Part shown: one piece after another, positions 1 to 7,183 of the stretch | Layout of the letters: every line of letters begins with the position of its first letter | Position numbering within the stretch: the first letter of the stretch is position 1 | Made by a program: the position numbers and the translations under genes | Source: Treponema sp. | Lineage (GTDB): Bacteria > Spirochaetota > Spirochaetia > Treponematales > Breznakiellaceae | Assembly: GCA_031273185.1 (NCBI GenBank) | Contig: JAISSG010000092.1 | Location: forward strand, 1 to 22,326 | Reading direction: 5' to 3' | Length of the DNA stretch: 22,326 bases | Notes under the pieces: model-generated | What the model saw: the letters and a program-made list of their open reading frames with translations, nothing else | The model's database searches: none | What the model was told of the DNA's origin: nothing

Positions 1-187
1 CGGATAAAAATGCCCTTACGCGCCGGTTTACTGACCATTGATGTATTTGATTAACGTTGCGCAGCCCGCATAACGATCCCAGTATTGCGATGGTCAGCGC
101 CTCCCCCACACTGCAAAAATAGCCGTTGTGCTCTTCGTAGGTCTCTACTTCGCTAAAATACTCTATTATGCTTATTCCCTCTCCCAT
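1..187 (-). CDS. ISAs1-family transposase, N-terminal part (cut by window edge)
   Basis: An open frame of 62 codons starts at ATG 187-185 and runs off the left edge of the window. It begins MGEGISIIEYFSEVETYEEH and continues through GYFCSVGEALTIAILGSLCG to a segment resembling NVNQIHQWSVNRRVRAFLS. This matches the N-terminal helical domain of ISAs1 (H-repeat) transposases: a short 'YF..v.D.R' start, a hydrophobic 'l..ll.ia.l..lcG..s...I..w' block, then the 'r..fL' end. The DDE catalytic domain would lie outside the window, so its integrity cannot be judged. A GGAGG sits only 1-2 bases before the ATG, closer than usual. No in-frame start lies further upstream because a TAG is at 199-197. The family call rests on my memory of the domain pattern. 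The neighbouring XRE gene looks truncated on this side, which would fit insertion of the element. Confidence 0.6.
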   Translation of the reverse strand, partial: MGEGISIIEYFSEVETYEEHNGYFCSVGEALTIAILGSLCGLRNVNQIHQWSVNRRVRAFLS

Positions 188-241
188 CCCTCCATTCTAC
201 CATCTTTTCTTCCTTAAATCGTCAAAATTGATTTCCGTGGA

Positions 242-505
242 GTGGCGACAGGAAAAACCTCTCACGAAGGCACGGAGGAAAGGGAAAAACTGAGAATTTC
301 TCAAATGGATTTGTCTTTCAAGGCTGGACTAGCCCAAAATCAAGTCAACTATATAGAAACAGGAAAAAGAACCCCCAATTTATACACGGTTTTGAGTATT
401 TGCAGGGCTTTGCAGATTAGCCCGGCAGTGCTTTTTGAGCCGGAAGATACGGAACGCCAAAAAGCAAAGGAAGCAGTTATCCGGCTGGTATCGCGATTTA
501 TGTAA
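242..505 (+). CDS. XRE-type helix-turn-helix regulator, probably 5'-truncated
   Basis: This is a small DNA-binding protein of the Cro/C1 (XRE) type. The five-helix domain reads from about residue 13: REKLRISQMDLSFKAGL, then the recognition region QNQVNYIETGKRTPNL, then the closing helices VLSICRALQISPAVLF. A short tail of about 20 residues follows, with no ligand or peptidase domain. The usual first helix of such proteins (a residue run ending in 'lr.yRe') is partly missing. Here it is replaced by a polar stretch GKTSHEGTEE that does not look native. The listed start is GTG at 242 with no good ribosome binding site, and the frame is closed by TAA at 215-217. With a transposase fragment diverging 55 bp away, I infer that the 5' end was lost or replaced by the mobile element. 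The gene could be a pseudogene or a functional short regulator. The target is unknown. Confidence 0.55.
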   Translation: MATGKTSHEGTEEREKLRISQMDLSFKAGLAQNQVNYIETGKRTPNLYTVLSICRALQISPAVLFEPEDTERQKAKEAVIRLVSRFM

Positions 506-620
506 ATCAGGGTACCCAAACGGTCTGTCGCCGAAAAGACCCCGCCGCTGAAGGGCACGTCTGCTCTGCCCCCGCCTGTTCAGCACGCAACATTCCCATG
601 CGGCAATCCCCAGCCCCCAA

Positions 621-1493
621 TTAAGGGCAAACCAGCCGGAAACCGTAAGCGCTGCTCCTGAGGCCCGGGTTGCTGCCGTAGTCCCGCCAGGCCGAACGGA
701 GGTTCTGCCCGTAGTAGCTCCACGACCCGCCACGCTCCACCCGGTAGGCGCCAGGAACCGCCTCGGAGGGATCGGTCTGCGCAGCGCTGGGGTATGCGCC
801 ATACCAGTCCCAGCACCACTCCGACACGTTCCCGTGCATGTCGTACAGGCCCCATGCGTTAGGGGGCTTCAGCCCAACCTCATGCGTCCTGTTCCCGCTG
901 TTGTCCGTATACCACCCCGTGTTTTTGGTTATCGTTGCCCCGGTATTGTACGCGGTTGTCGTCCCCGCCCGGCAGGCGTACTCCCACTGCGCCTCGGTCG
1001 GCAAACGGTAGCCAGTGGAACCGGGGATTACCTGGACGGTGTTCCATGCCATATTGTTGCTCTGCGGCACGGTTCCCCAGTTATCGGGATTGGTGCTTCC
1101 GTTTATGATGTACGCCGGTGTCAAACCTTCCCTTATGCTCAGCCGGTTGCAAAAAACAATGGCATCATACCAGCTTACGCACTCCACCGGTTGCCTTGCG
1201 GGATTCTCTTCGTTAGTGGGCGTGGTAAAACGGCTTGGATTAGCCCCCATTACAGCCTGGTACTGCCCCTGGGTTACCTCGTATTTGCCCATCCAGAAGG
1301 CGCTGACCGTTACCGAATGCTGGGCCTCATCGCTCTCTCGGTTTGGCTCGCTCGCGGGGCTGCCCATCGTGAAGGTTCCGGCGGGAATCCGCACCATTTC
1401 CACAAAGCTGTCACCTGGCGAGGAGTAGGCCGGAAAGGCCAGCGCGACAAGCGCGACGGCAGCCAAAGCTGCCACGGTTTTACGTGTGTTCAT
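621..1493 (-). CDS. Secreted SUMF1/FGE-fold protein without catalytic cysteines
   Basis: A 290-residue exported protein. Residues 1-24 form a classical signal peptide (MNTRKT, then an Ala/Val/Leu core ending at AYS). The rest is a formylglycine-generating-enzyme (SUMF1, C-type-lectin-like) fold. The hallmark blocks are visible in order: MVRIPAGTFTMGS, GKYEVTQGQY, IVFCNRLS, GYRLPTEAQWEYACRAG, GLYDMHGNVSEW, RGGSW and a final YGFRLV. True formylglycine-generating enzymes carry two cysteines shortly after the RGGS block. Here that stretch reads RGGSWSYYGQNLRSAWRD and has none, so sulfatase activation is unlikely. A binding or structural role in the periplasm or on the surface is an inference. The start is supported by AAGGGGAG about 7 bases upstream. 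A close paralogue lies at 19863-20720. Confidence 0.85.
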   Translation of the reverse strand: MNTRKTVAALAAVALVALAFPAYSSPGDSFVEMVRIPAGTFTMGSPASEPNRESDEAQHSVTVSAFWMGKYEVTQGQYQAVMGANPSRFTTPTNEENPARQPVECVSWYDAIVFCNRLSIREGLTPAYIINGSTNPDNWGTVPQSNNMAWNTVQVIPGSTGYRLPTEAQWEYACRAGTTTAYNTGATITKNTGWYTDNSGNRTHEVGLKPPNAWGLYDMHGNVSEWCWDWYGAYPSAAQTDPSEAVPGAYRVERGGSWSYYGQNLRSAWRDYGSNPGLRSSAYGFRLVCP

Positions 1494-1778
1494 AGAATAC
1501 TCCCCTTAAAATAAGATGCTTGAAAAACTGTGGCTCAGACGCTATGTGCGCTATATATGGGGCATATGCCGCAAAAGCAGGCCAGGTATGAGGGTGATAA
1601 ACAGGCGTATAGTGCTTTGCACAGCCAGAGAACCGTTGTTGTGGCGTTGTCATACCATGTTGTACCCGCACTGCTGTCTCCCCAGCAGAATAATATCGCA
1701 CCGCTGTCGTTTTTTCAAGGTACCGGGTATCTACCCGCCGCCTCTTAAACCCCTCCGTGAGAGATGGTTTCGGAAGAA
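1494..1778. other. Gene-free spacer between two minus-strand genes
   Basis: These 285 bases lie between the start of the SUMF1-domain gene and the end of the MEMO1-family gene. Several short frames overlap here on both strands, but none has a ribosome binding site or recognisable sequence, so I do not call them genes. The only structure I can point to is a perfect 10-base palindrome, GGCATATGCC, at 1561-1570. I see no convincing promoter hexamers or intrinsic terminator. The ribosome binding site of the SUMF1-domain gene is at its right-hand edge near 1500-1507. Confidence 0.4.
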
Positions 1779-2612
1779 CTAGCTGAAAACAAACGAGGCA
1801 TATCCAACAAAGGAATCGGGAACTTTTGCGTTTCCATCCGCGTCGGCGCTGGTGGCGTACTCGACAAGGCGGGCCGGGCCAATGCCGATGGCAGCCGCAA
1901 AACCCATCGCTCCCAGCACGGCGCCGGCCGAGCAGCTTGAACTGTCGTTTTTCGCCCTTTCCAGCACGGCGGCGGGATCGCCCGATTCAACCGCGTCAAT
2001 AAAATTGCGGTCATTGACTTCCCGCATCCAGCGGTACGCATCGGGGCCGCTGCCCTGCGGGGTAAAGCGATAGTTTGCCCCGTAGTGGGTCAGGTCTGTC
2101 GAGGCCACTACCGCAACGCTGCGCCCAAGGCCTTGGGCGGCGGCGGCAATGGCCTTTCCGGCTTCAAAAGAGGAAAGCGCGGCGGGCAGCCGCAGCCAGA
2201 GCAGCGAAGAGTCGGGGCAGAAAAACCGCGCCATCGGCAGCAGCACTTCCACGGTGTTGTCGGGATGGGTATCCTCCTGGCCGCCGATCTTCTTCCGCAA
2301 GGCGGCGCGAAGCCCTGCGTCTATTGCCATGTTGCCAAGCGGCGTGCTGACTGCGTCTTCCAGGGCAAACAGGGGAGGGGAGCTTCCGGGCAAATGGCCG
2401 CCGATTACCACAAGGGTTTCCACGTCCCGGCGCAGGGAAGCCATTGCCTTGGCCGCGGTCCTCCCCGAATAATACCAGCCGGCGTGGGGGGCTATGGCGG
2501 CGTATACCGGGCCGCAGGGCTGTTCATCGGCAAATTCGGACAAAAACTGGAAAATCCCGCTTGGGCTTTTGTGGTACCAGCCTGAAGCCAGGCAAGATTC
2601 TCGTAAATTCAT
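1779..2612 (-). CDS. amrB: MEMO1-family protein (AmmeMemoRadiSam system protein B)
   Basis: A 277-residue cytoplasmic protein of the MEMO1 family, which has a fold like class III extradiol dioxygenases. The family signature APHAGWYYSG gives His43, and GGHLPG gives His73. DLTHYG holds a further conserved histidine, and SSSCSAG near residue 230 holds the cysteine that completes the metal-site set known from human MEMO1. The length is typical for the bacterial form. The bacterial family is usually named AmmeMemoRadiSam system protein B because it often occurs with an AMMECR1 protein and a radical-SAM enzyme. Neither partner is adjacent here. The biochemical role of the bacterial system is not settled to my knowledge. 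The start at 2612 is supported by AGGA about 7 bases upstream. It is divergent from the gene at 2658 with a 45-bp gap. Confidence 0.85.
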   Translation of the reverse strand: MNLRESCLASGWYHKSPSGIFQFLSEFADEQPCGPVYAAIAPHAGWYYSGRTAAKAMASLRRDVETLVVIGGHLPGSSPPLFALEDAVSTPLGNMAIDAGLRAALRKKIGGQEDTHPDNTVEVLLPMARFFCPDSSLLWLRLPAALSSFEAGKAIAAAAQGLGRSVAVVASTDLTHYGANYRFTPQGSGPDAYRWMREVNDRNFIDAVESGDPAAVLERAKNDSSSCSAGAVLGAMGFAAAIGIGPARLVEYATSADADGNAKVPDSFVGYASFVFS

Positions 2613-2645
2613 GCAATTATCCTAGCAGAAATCGATGAAACCGTA

Positions 2646-2651
2646 TATAAT
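2646..2651 (+). promoter_or_regulatory. -10 hexamer TATAAT directly before the start of the 2658 gene
   Basis: A perfect TATAAT lies only 6 bases before ATG 2658. No recognisable -35 hexamer sits at the usual spacing, and no Shine-Dalgarno sequence lies between it and the ATG. If used, transcription would start at about the A of the ATG, giving a leaderless message. It could be a chance match in a short AT-rich spacer. Confidence 0.35.
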
Positions 2652-2657
2652 GACCGT

Positions 2658-3803
2658 ATGATTCAATCAAATAAATCCAGGAAAACTTCAATCATAGGCA
2701 TAGTTATTGCCTCAGTCTGTATCCTTGTGTACCTGGGGGCGCTGGTCTCCGTGATAGTCCGCATAAACACCAGCATGGCAAACTACCGCCTTGTTGCCGA
2801 GCAGGAATTCTATGATCTTGCCGATCTTGCTTCCTCCGCGGGGGTCTTCAGCTTTATGGACGAGACATTTATTGAAATCATCCAGAGCGCCCTTGAGAGA
2901 AGCAGAACACTTGAAGGAATCATCATTTCCGGCCCAAACGGGGAATACGGTTTTGAAAAGGAGCGGGGGAGGGCGATCGGCTCGGTGAACGGCTCGCCCA
3001 GATTCAGGAATCGTTTTGACTTTTCCCGGGAGTCGCTCTATTTGCCCCTGCGGATACAGGGGCTGAGAAACATCAACATCCAGGCGGTAGCCGGGGCTTT
3101 GGACTATGGGGACCTTGTCAATATTCTAAAGCAGGCTATCCTGCTGATTGCCTCCGCACTGGCCGTTGCCTTTTTTACCCTGATAATGGAATCCCTGCAC
3201 AGGGACAGGGGCCTAAAGGCCGGCAGGCTGAAAAGCGAAAGGCCTGCCCGCGCTGAAGCCGGCAAAGATACCCAGCCGGATTATGCGGCGGGGGGGAGCT
3301 ATTCCCAGCGGGGCCATGTCGTCCGGCAGGAAAACACGGAGACCAGGCTTACCGAGGAACTCAGGCGATGCGCGGCGGCGGGGCTGGACCTTGCCTTTAT
3401 CGCCATGGAATTCAAGCCGTCCGCCGAGGAGGAATCCTTTTACCCGCGTTTTGCCGCCGACGCCGCCCGTTTCTTCTCATCCCGGGACTTTATCTGCGAG
3501 AAGGGGGAACGGGGCATTTCGGTTATCTGCCCCGGGCTTAACCTGGACACGGGGTTCCTCAACGCGGACGAGTTCCACAACCGGGTCATGGGCAAGTACC
3601 CCGGCCTGTTCAAGTCCAAGACCGACCTCTGCATGGGCATTTCCGCCAGATCGGGGCGGCCCATCAACGCCAGGCGGCTGATGTTTGAAGCCGAGGAAGC
3701 GCTGGAACGCGCCCTGATGGACCCGGTGTCCCATATAGTCGCCTTCAAGAGCGACCCGGAAAAATACCGCGCGTTTATGGAATCCCGGGGCCAAGGCGAG
3801 TAA
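2658..3803 (+). CDS. Membrane sensor-like protein with degenerate GGDEF domain
   Basis: A 381-residue inner-membrane protein. Residues 10-34 form a first membrane helix after a basic start. An extracytoplasmic region of about 120 residues follows, and a second helix lies near residues 157-178 (ILKQAILLIASALAVAFFTL). After a basic, low-complexity linker, residues 225-375 follow the order of a GGDEF domain. There is a first helix (RLTEELRRCAAAGLD), a strand FIAMEF where the metal-binding 'DxD' normally sits, then ICEKGERGISVICPG in place of the R-GGDEF-hairpin, and LCMGISAR plus EAEEALERAL at the end. The GGDEF residues and the metal-binding aspartate are both lost, so cyclic-di-GMP synthesis is not expected. 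A signalling or scaffold role is an inference. The start has no ribosome binding site, but it fits the positive-inside rule. Confidence 0.7.
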   Translation: MIQSNKSRKTSIIGIVIASVCILVYLGALVSVIVRINTSMANYRLVAEQEFYDLADLASSAGVFSFMDETFIEIIQSALERSRTLEGIIISGPNGEYGFEKERGRAIGSVNGSPRFRNRFDFSRESLYLPLRIQGLRNINIQAVAGALDYGDLVNILKQAILLIASALAVAFFTLIMESLHRDRGLKAGRLKSERPARAEAGKDTQPDYAAGGSYSQRGHVVRQENTETRLTEELRRCAAAGLDLAFIAMEFKPSAEEESFYPRFAADAARFFSSRDFICEKGERGISVICPGLNLDTGFLNADEFHNRVMGKYPGLFKSKTDLCMGISARSGRPINARRLMFEAEEALERALMDPVSHIVAFKSDPEKYRAFMESRGQGE

Positions 3804-3812
3804 CGTTAGGCG

Positions 3813-4781
3813 CTAGTTGTTTTCAAAGGAATAAGGCTCGGCAAAGAGCCGCGAGCTTGCCCACGCGGGAAGCGAGTAAACAAAATCCGAGCCGGATACC
3901 AGCGCCAGCCGCCTGCCGTCTTCTTCGGGCGGCCCAAGGCGGATTGTCCGTATGCTGCCATCCCCCAGTTCCAGCACGATTCGGCTGTCATTGAACATGG
4001 GATCCGACGCGGTGACGGTATCGTCAAAGTCGTCCCCTGCCGTGTTGATAATATCGCTAACATAATTGTCAATGCTTCCCATGTTTGGATTTTCAATCTC
4101 CATGCCGCTGAAAGCCCACTCCCTGCCCCTTCTGGTAAATATGTAGGGCTCGGTTTCTTCGCCCTCCTGTGACGAGGGGTACACGGTAAGGCGCTGGACT
4201 TTGGTTACGTCAAGTTTTCCTCTTTCGCTTTCCGGGAACAGCCGGAGGTTGTACCACGAAGCCAGCGTTGACTGCGCGTAAGCGGAAAAAATGTCTTCGC
4301 CGGAGCGAACCTCGTTTTGCCCTTCCTTGCGAAGGTAGACGTTCTGCCCCGTTACGTCCCCCTGCCCAACCAAAAGGCTTAGCAGGGGCAGCCCTGCCCC
4401 GCCGGTTACCCTGATGCGGGCGGCGCTTCCCTCGGTTAGCGACAGGCGCGCGTGGGAAGATGCGCTGGAAGAGCTTACCGAATAGGGAGCCCTCCTTGTC
4501 AACGCCCCGATAAGATCGTCCACCCGCATCGAACGCGCCGGGTAATCCTTTCCGCCACGCGACACAAACCATTCGCCGCCCCTGCGGGCGAGGGCGACGG
4601 TCTCGCTTCCGCCCGTGATGGTGATTCCGTCGATCCTGTCTTTCATCGCCGGATCCAGCCATGAATAGGCGTCCGCCCGCGAACCCATCCGGTCAGGATC
4701 AAAAATAAATGTCAATATGTATGCAACAGCCAGTGCCGCGACAATACCTGAAAGAACGGTCAGTTTTTTCTTATACACCAT
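3813..4781 (-). CDS. DUF4340-domain membrane-anchored protein
   Basis: A 322-residue protein with one N-terminal membrane helix (residues 7-26, after MVYKKK) and a large extracytoplasmic region. That region shows the DUF4340 pattern of repeated beta-rich modules: 'ITITGGSETVALARRGGEWF' near residue 54, 'YNLRLFPE' near 178, 'YIFTRRGREWAFSG' near 213, and a late 'YSLPAWASSRLF'. DUF4340 proteins commonly sit at the end of operons with GldA/F/G-type ABC proteins, and this one does: it overlaps the GldG-like gene by 11 bases. The start is supported by AAGGAG 7 bases upstream. It probably works with that complex at the outer face of the inner membrane. The substrate is unknown. It ends 9 bp from the convergent GGDEF-like gene. 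Confidence 0.8.
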   Translation of the reverse strand: MVYKKKLTVLSGIVAALAVAYILTFIFDPDRMGSRADAYSWLDPAMKDRIDGITITGGSETVALARRGGEWFVSRGGKDYPARSMRVDDLIGALTRRAPYSVSSSSASSHARLSLTEGSAARIRVTGGAGLPLLSLLVGQGDVTGQNVYLRKEGQNEVRSGEDIFSAYAQSTLASWYNLRLFPESERGKLDVTKVQRLTVYPSSQEGEETEPYIFTRRGREWAFSGMEIENPNMGSIDNYVSDIINTAGDDFDDTVTASDPMFNDSRIVLELGDGSIRTIRLGPPEEDGRRLALVSGSDFVYSLPAWASSRLFAEPYSFENN

Positions 4782-6414
4782 TGTGAGGCTCCTTTTCGCT
4801 GCCTGTTTTGCCTGCTGTTTCGCCGATGCGGGATTTGGCTATCGCCCTGCGCCTGAGGGCAAGGAGAACGCCGGCGGCAACAACCGCTAGGGGCACGACA
4901 AAAATGTTTATAAGCCGGGCAAGCCTCATGGCACCTGCCCGTTTCTCGTTATCCATGATCTTGTCAAGGCGGCCCGATCCAGACACCCTGTTGCGTATGC
5001 TTATGATGTCGTCGTCGTTGCACAGCCAGTCGGCGGCCTGGACGAGAAAATCAAGGTTGCGCTGCCCCCCGGTGACGTTCAGAAACGAGGTTGCAAAATC
5101 GGTCTCGCCTACGACTATCATCCTGGATTCTTTTGCCTGCGCCGGCATGTCGGGAAGGTCAAGGCCATCGGGCTGTTCCGGTTTGGGCCTGTCGGCAAAC
5201 CACGACGGAAAAATTCCCGAAAGGCTTGCCCCAAGGATTTTCCTGCCCCTTGTCTGCGGGGCGTCCCGTTCCAGCAGGTAGGGGATCTCCGGGTTTGTCA
5301 CAAACGGCTCCCTCATTGCCCATGCGTCATCGGTGCTGGTGAACAGATAATCCGCTTCCACGCCTTCCGGCGCGTTGAGTTCCAGGGGGTTGGCCCAGTA
5401 CAGGTCAAGGCCATTGAAATTGGCGCTTGCCGGATGCAGCGGGTTCCCGTTCTCGCCGAGCACCCTGATCCACTGGGGGTTGCGGGCTATGCGAAGCTGT
5501 ATAGCTCCCCTGGAATTCCGGGTCTGGTACTGCATGGTCAGGGCGGATTGATCCATCGCTATTTCCGGCAGGATCGTTACCCCATAGGAGGAAAGCATGG
5601 CCAGGAGGCCCCCGTCTTGCTGGAGCCTTCCGTCTATGTACTCCTCTGTTTCGACAAGGACGCTTTTTACGGTAAAGAAAACCTTCCCGCCGGCCTGAAT
5701 GTAACGGTCAATCTGGTACAGGGCCGCCTCGTCCAGGGTTTCAACCCCGCCCAGCACCAGCAGGGCCGGCAGGGTTTCGGGTATTTCCTGGCCGGGGGCG
5801 ATAGGCTGGAACTGGTAGCCTGCCTGCGTAAAGGCGTTCTGCAAGACCCCGTAGTTCTCGTTCCAGCGGCGGGGGTTGTCTCCGGCGATGGCGCCGAGCA
5901 GGCGGGACCTTTCCCGCACCAGCGAGCGTATGCGCGAGGTAAGGTCATACTCCAGCGTCTCCGGCGAAAACACCACCGGCAGAACTTCCATATTGTCAAG
6001 GTACTCGATAACGATTCCCGAATACACGGTGGCTATGCTGGCCTGGTCCTGCTCCAGCGTCTGTATCTGCTGGGGGATTATGCCCAGTTGCTCAATCTGG
6101 CCGGTAATGTTTGCCTTTGCCGGATCCCGCAGGGTCAGCCGTATTTTCCCCCGCGAGAAGGCGACGTACTCCCTGAGCAGGTCCTCGATTTCGCCCGGCA
6201 GGGGGTGAATCGCCTTCAGCCGGTCGGACAGGTAGTAGGTTATCCGCACCCGATCGGCAATTTCGTTGTGAAGGTTTCGTGAAACAGGTGAAATCGTATA
6301 CGTTTTGTTCCTGGTAAGATCCAGCCTGAACCATAGCCGCCTGCTTACCAGAATGGCTAAAACAAGGGCGATTATTGTCAGCGCGCTTAATATGGTTGCC
6401 TGTTTTCTTGTCAT
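4771..6414 (-). CDS. GldG-family ABC transporter auxiliary protein
   Basis: A 547-residue protein with a membrane helix near residues 7-28 and another near 502-523 (LINIFVVPLAVVAAGVLLAL). Between them is a large extracytoplasmic part. Early landmarks of the GldG/ABC-auxiliary family are visible: FRLDLTRNKTYTISPVS, RVRITYYLSDRL, and later LLVLGGVETLDEAALYQIDRYIQAGGKVF, a ThuA/glutamine-amidotransferase-like segment. Near the C-terminus is 'MIVVGETDFATSFLN'. In Bacteroidetes GldG is part of a gliding/secretion ABC complex, but the same family occurs widely in non-gliding bacteria, so I do not infer gliding. The gene starts 1 base after the permease stop, with GGAGA upstream. It is translationally coupled to the DUF4340 gene downstream. 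Confidence 0.8.
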   Translation of the reverse strand: MTRKQATILSALTIIALVLAILVSRRLWFRLDLTRNKTYTISPVSRNLHNEIADRVRITYYLSDRLKAIHPLPGEIEDLLREYVAFSRGKIRLTLRDPAKANITGQIEQLGIIPQQIQTLEQDQASIATVYSGIVIEYLDNMEVLPVVFSPETLEYDLTSRIRSLVRERSRLLGAIAGDNPRRWNENYGVLQNAFTQAGYQFQPIAPGQEIPETLPALLVLGGVETLDEAALYQIDRYIQAGGKVFFTVKSVLVETEEYIDGRLQQDGGLLAMLSSYGVTILPEIAMDQSALTMQYQTRNSRGAIQLRIARNPQWIRVLGENGNPLHPASANFNGLDLYWANPLELNAPEGVEADYLFTSTDDAWAMREPFVTNPEIPYLLERDAPQTRGRKILGASLSGIFPSWFADRPKPEQPDGLDLPDMPAQAKESRMIVVGETDFATSFLNVTGGQRNLDFLVQAADWLCNDDDIISIRNRVSGSGRLDKIMDNEKRAGAMRLARLINIFVVPLAVVAAGVLLALRRRAIAKSRIGETAGKTGSEKEPHNGV

Positions 6415-6415
6415 A

Positions 6416-7183
6416 CTATCTCCATTTCCTGAACAGTATTACCCGCGTGTTGAGAAACAAAAACAACGCCGTGCTTACCGTGAAATAAACAACGTCCCTG
6501 GAGTCGAGCAGCCCTTTTGAGAAACTCTCAAAATGAAACGACAGGGAGAAAAAATTGATGAACTCGGTAAGCCTTTGGGGAAGGCTGAGCGTGAAAGCGA
6601 ACTGGCTTGCCATCATCGTAATCATCAGCACGACAGCGCTTCCCAAAAAACTCCCCGCCTGGTTTTTTGAAAGCGATGAGAGCAGCAGGCCCAGGGCGAC
6701 CGCGGACGCGCCCATTAGCAGGGTTCCGATGTATTCGCAGAGGATCATCCCGGAGTCAAATTCACCAAGGGGGAGCAGGGTGACCGGCATGGGGATGGTC
6801 AGGACGAGCATCATCGCCAGCAGGGCAAAAGCCGCAAGGAATTTTCCCAGCACCAGGTCCCATTCGGAAAACGGCATGGTAAGCAATAGCTCGATGCTGC
6901 CGGTTTTCCGCTCCTCGGCCCAGCTCTTCATGGTCAGCACCGGGATTACCATGATAAAAACCAGGGGGAAGGCCGAGAAATACGGCCGCAGGGTCGCGGA
7001 GTTCATCGTAAAGTAACGCTGAAAGTAAAACAGCCACACCGCGCTGAATACCAGAAAGAAAACTGCCGCACCGTAGAACGCCGGCGCGTTCAGGTAGGAA
7101 AAAAGCTCCTTTCGCGCCAGGGCAAATGTTCCGCGCGCAAACTCGCCGAGCCTCCCCCCAAAAAATTGTTTTTCCTGGCTCAT
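6416..7183 (-). CDS. ABC-2 type permease (GldF-like)
   Basis: A 255-residue integral membrane protein with about six hydrophobic helices. The first is near residues 33-52 (FYGAAVFFLVFSAVWLFYF), others cluster between 75 and 180, and the last is near 230-248. The motif KSWAEERKTGSIELLLTMP after the second helix is characteristic of ABC-2 permeases of the GldF/NosY group. It would form the membrane channel for the ATPase encoded just upstream. Its ATG overlaps the ATPase stop (ATGA), and a GGAGGTG lies about 7 bases before the start, so the two are coupled. Substrate and direction (export is usual for ABC-2) cannot be read from the sequence. Confidence 0.85.
   Translation of the reverse strand: MSQEKQFFGGRLGEFARGTFALARKELFSYLNAPAFYGAAVFFLVFSAVWLFYFQRYFTMNSATLRPYFSAFPLVFIMVIPVLTMKSWAEERKTGSIELLLTMPFSEWDLVLGKFLAAFALLAMMLVLTIPMPVTLLPLGEFDSGMILCEYIGTLLMGASAVALGLLLSSLSKNQAGSFLGSAVVLMITMMASQFAFTLSLPQRLTEFINFFSLSFHFESFSKGLLDSRDVVYFTVSTALFLFLNTRVILFRKWR

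Noticed and set aside
553..571. GGGCA...TGCCC inverted repeat as a terminator after the XRE gene
   Set aside because: The stem has only five base pairs, the loop is nine bases, and there is no T-run after it on either strand.
1480..1782. Three short overlapping frames in the spacer between the SUMF1-domain and MEMO1 genes
   Set aside because: They overlap each other on both strands, have no ribosome binding site and show no recognisable or compositionally plausible protein sequence.
5434..6282. 282-codon plus-strand frame inside the GldG-like gene
   Set aside because: It is antisense to a well-supported membrane protein in a tight operon, and its sequence has no domain pattern I recognise.
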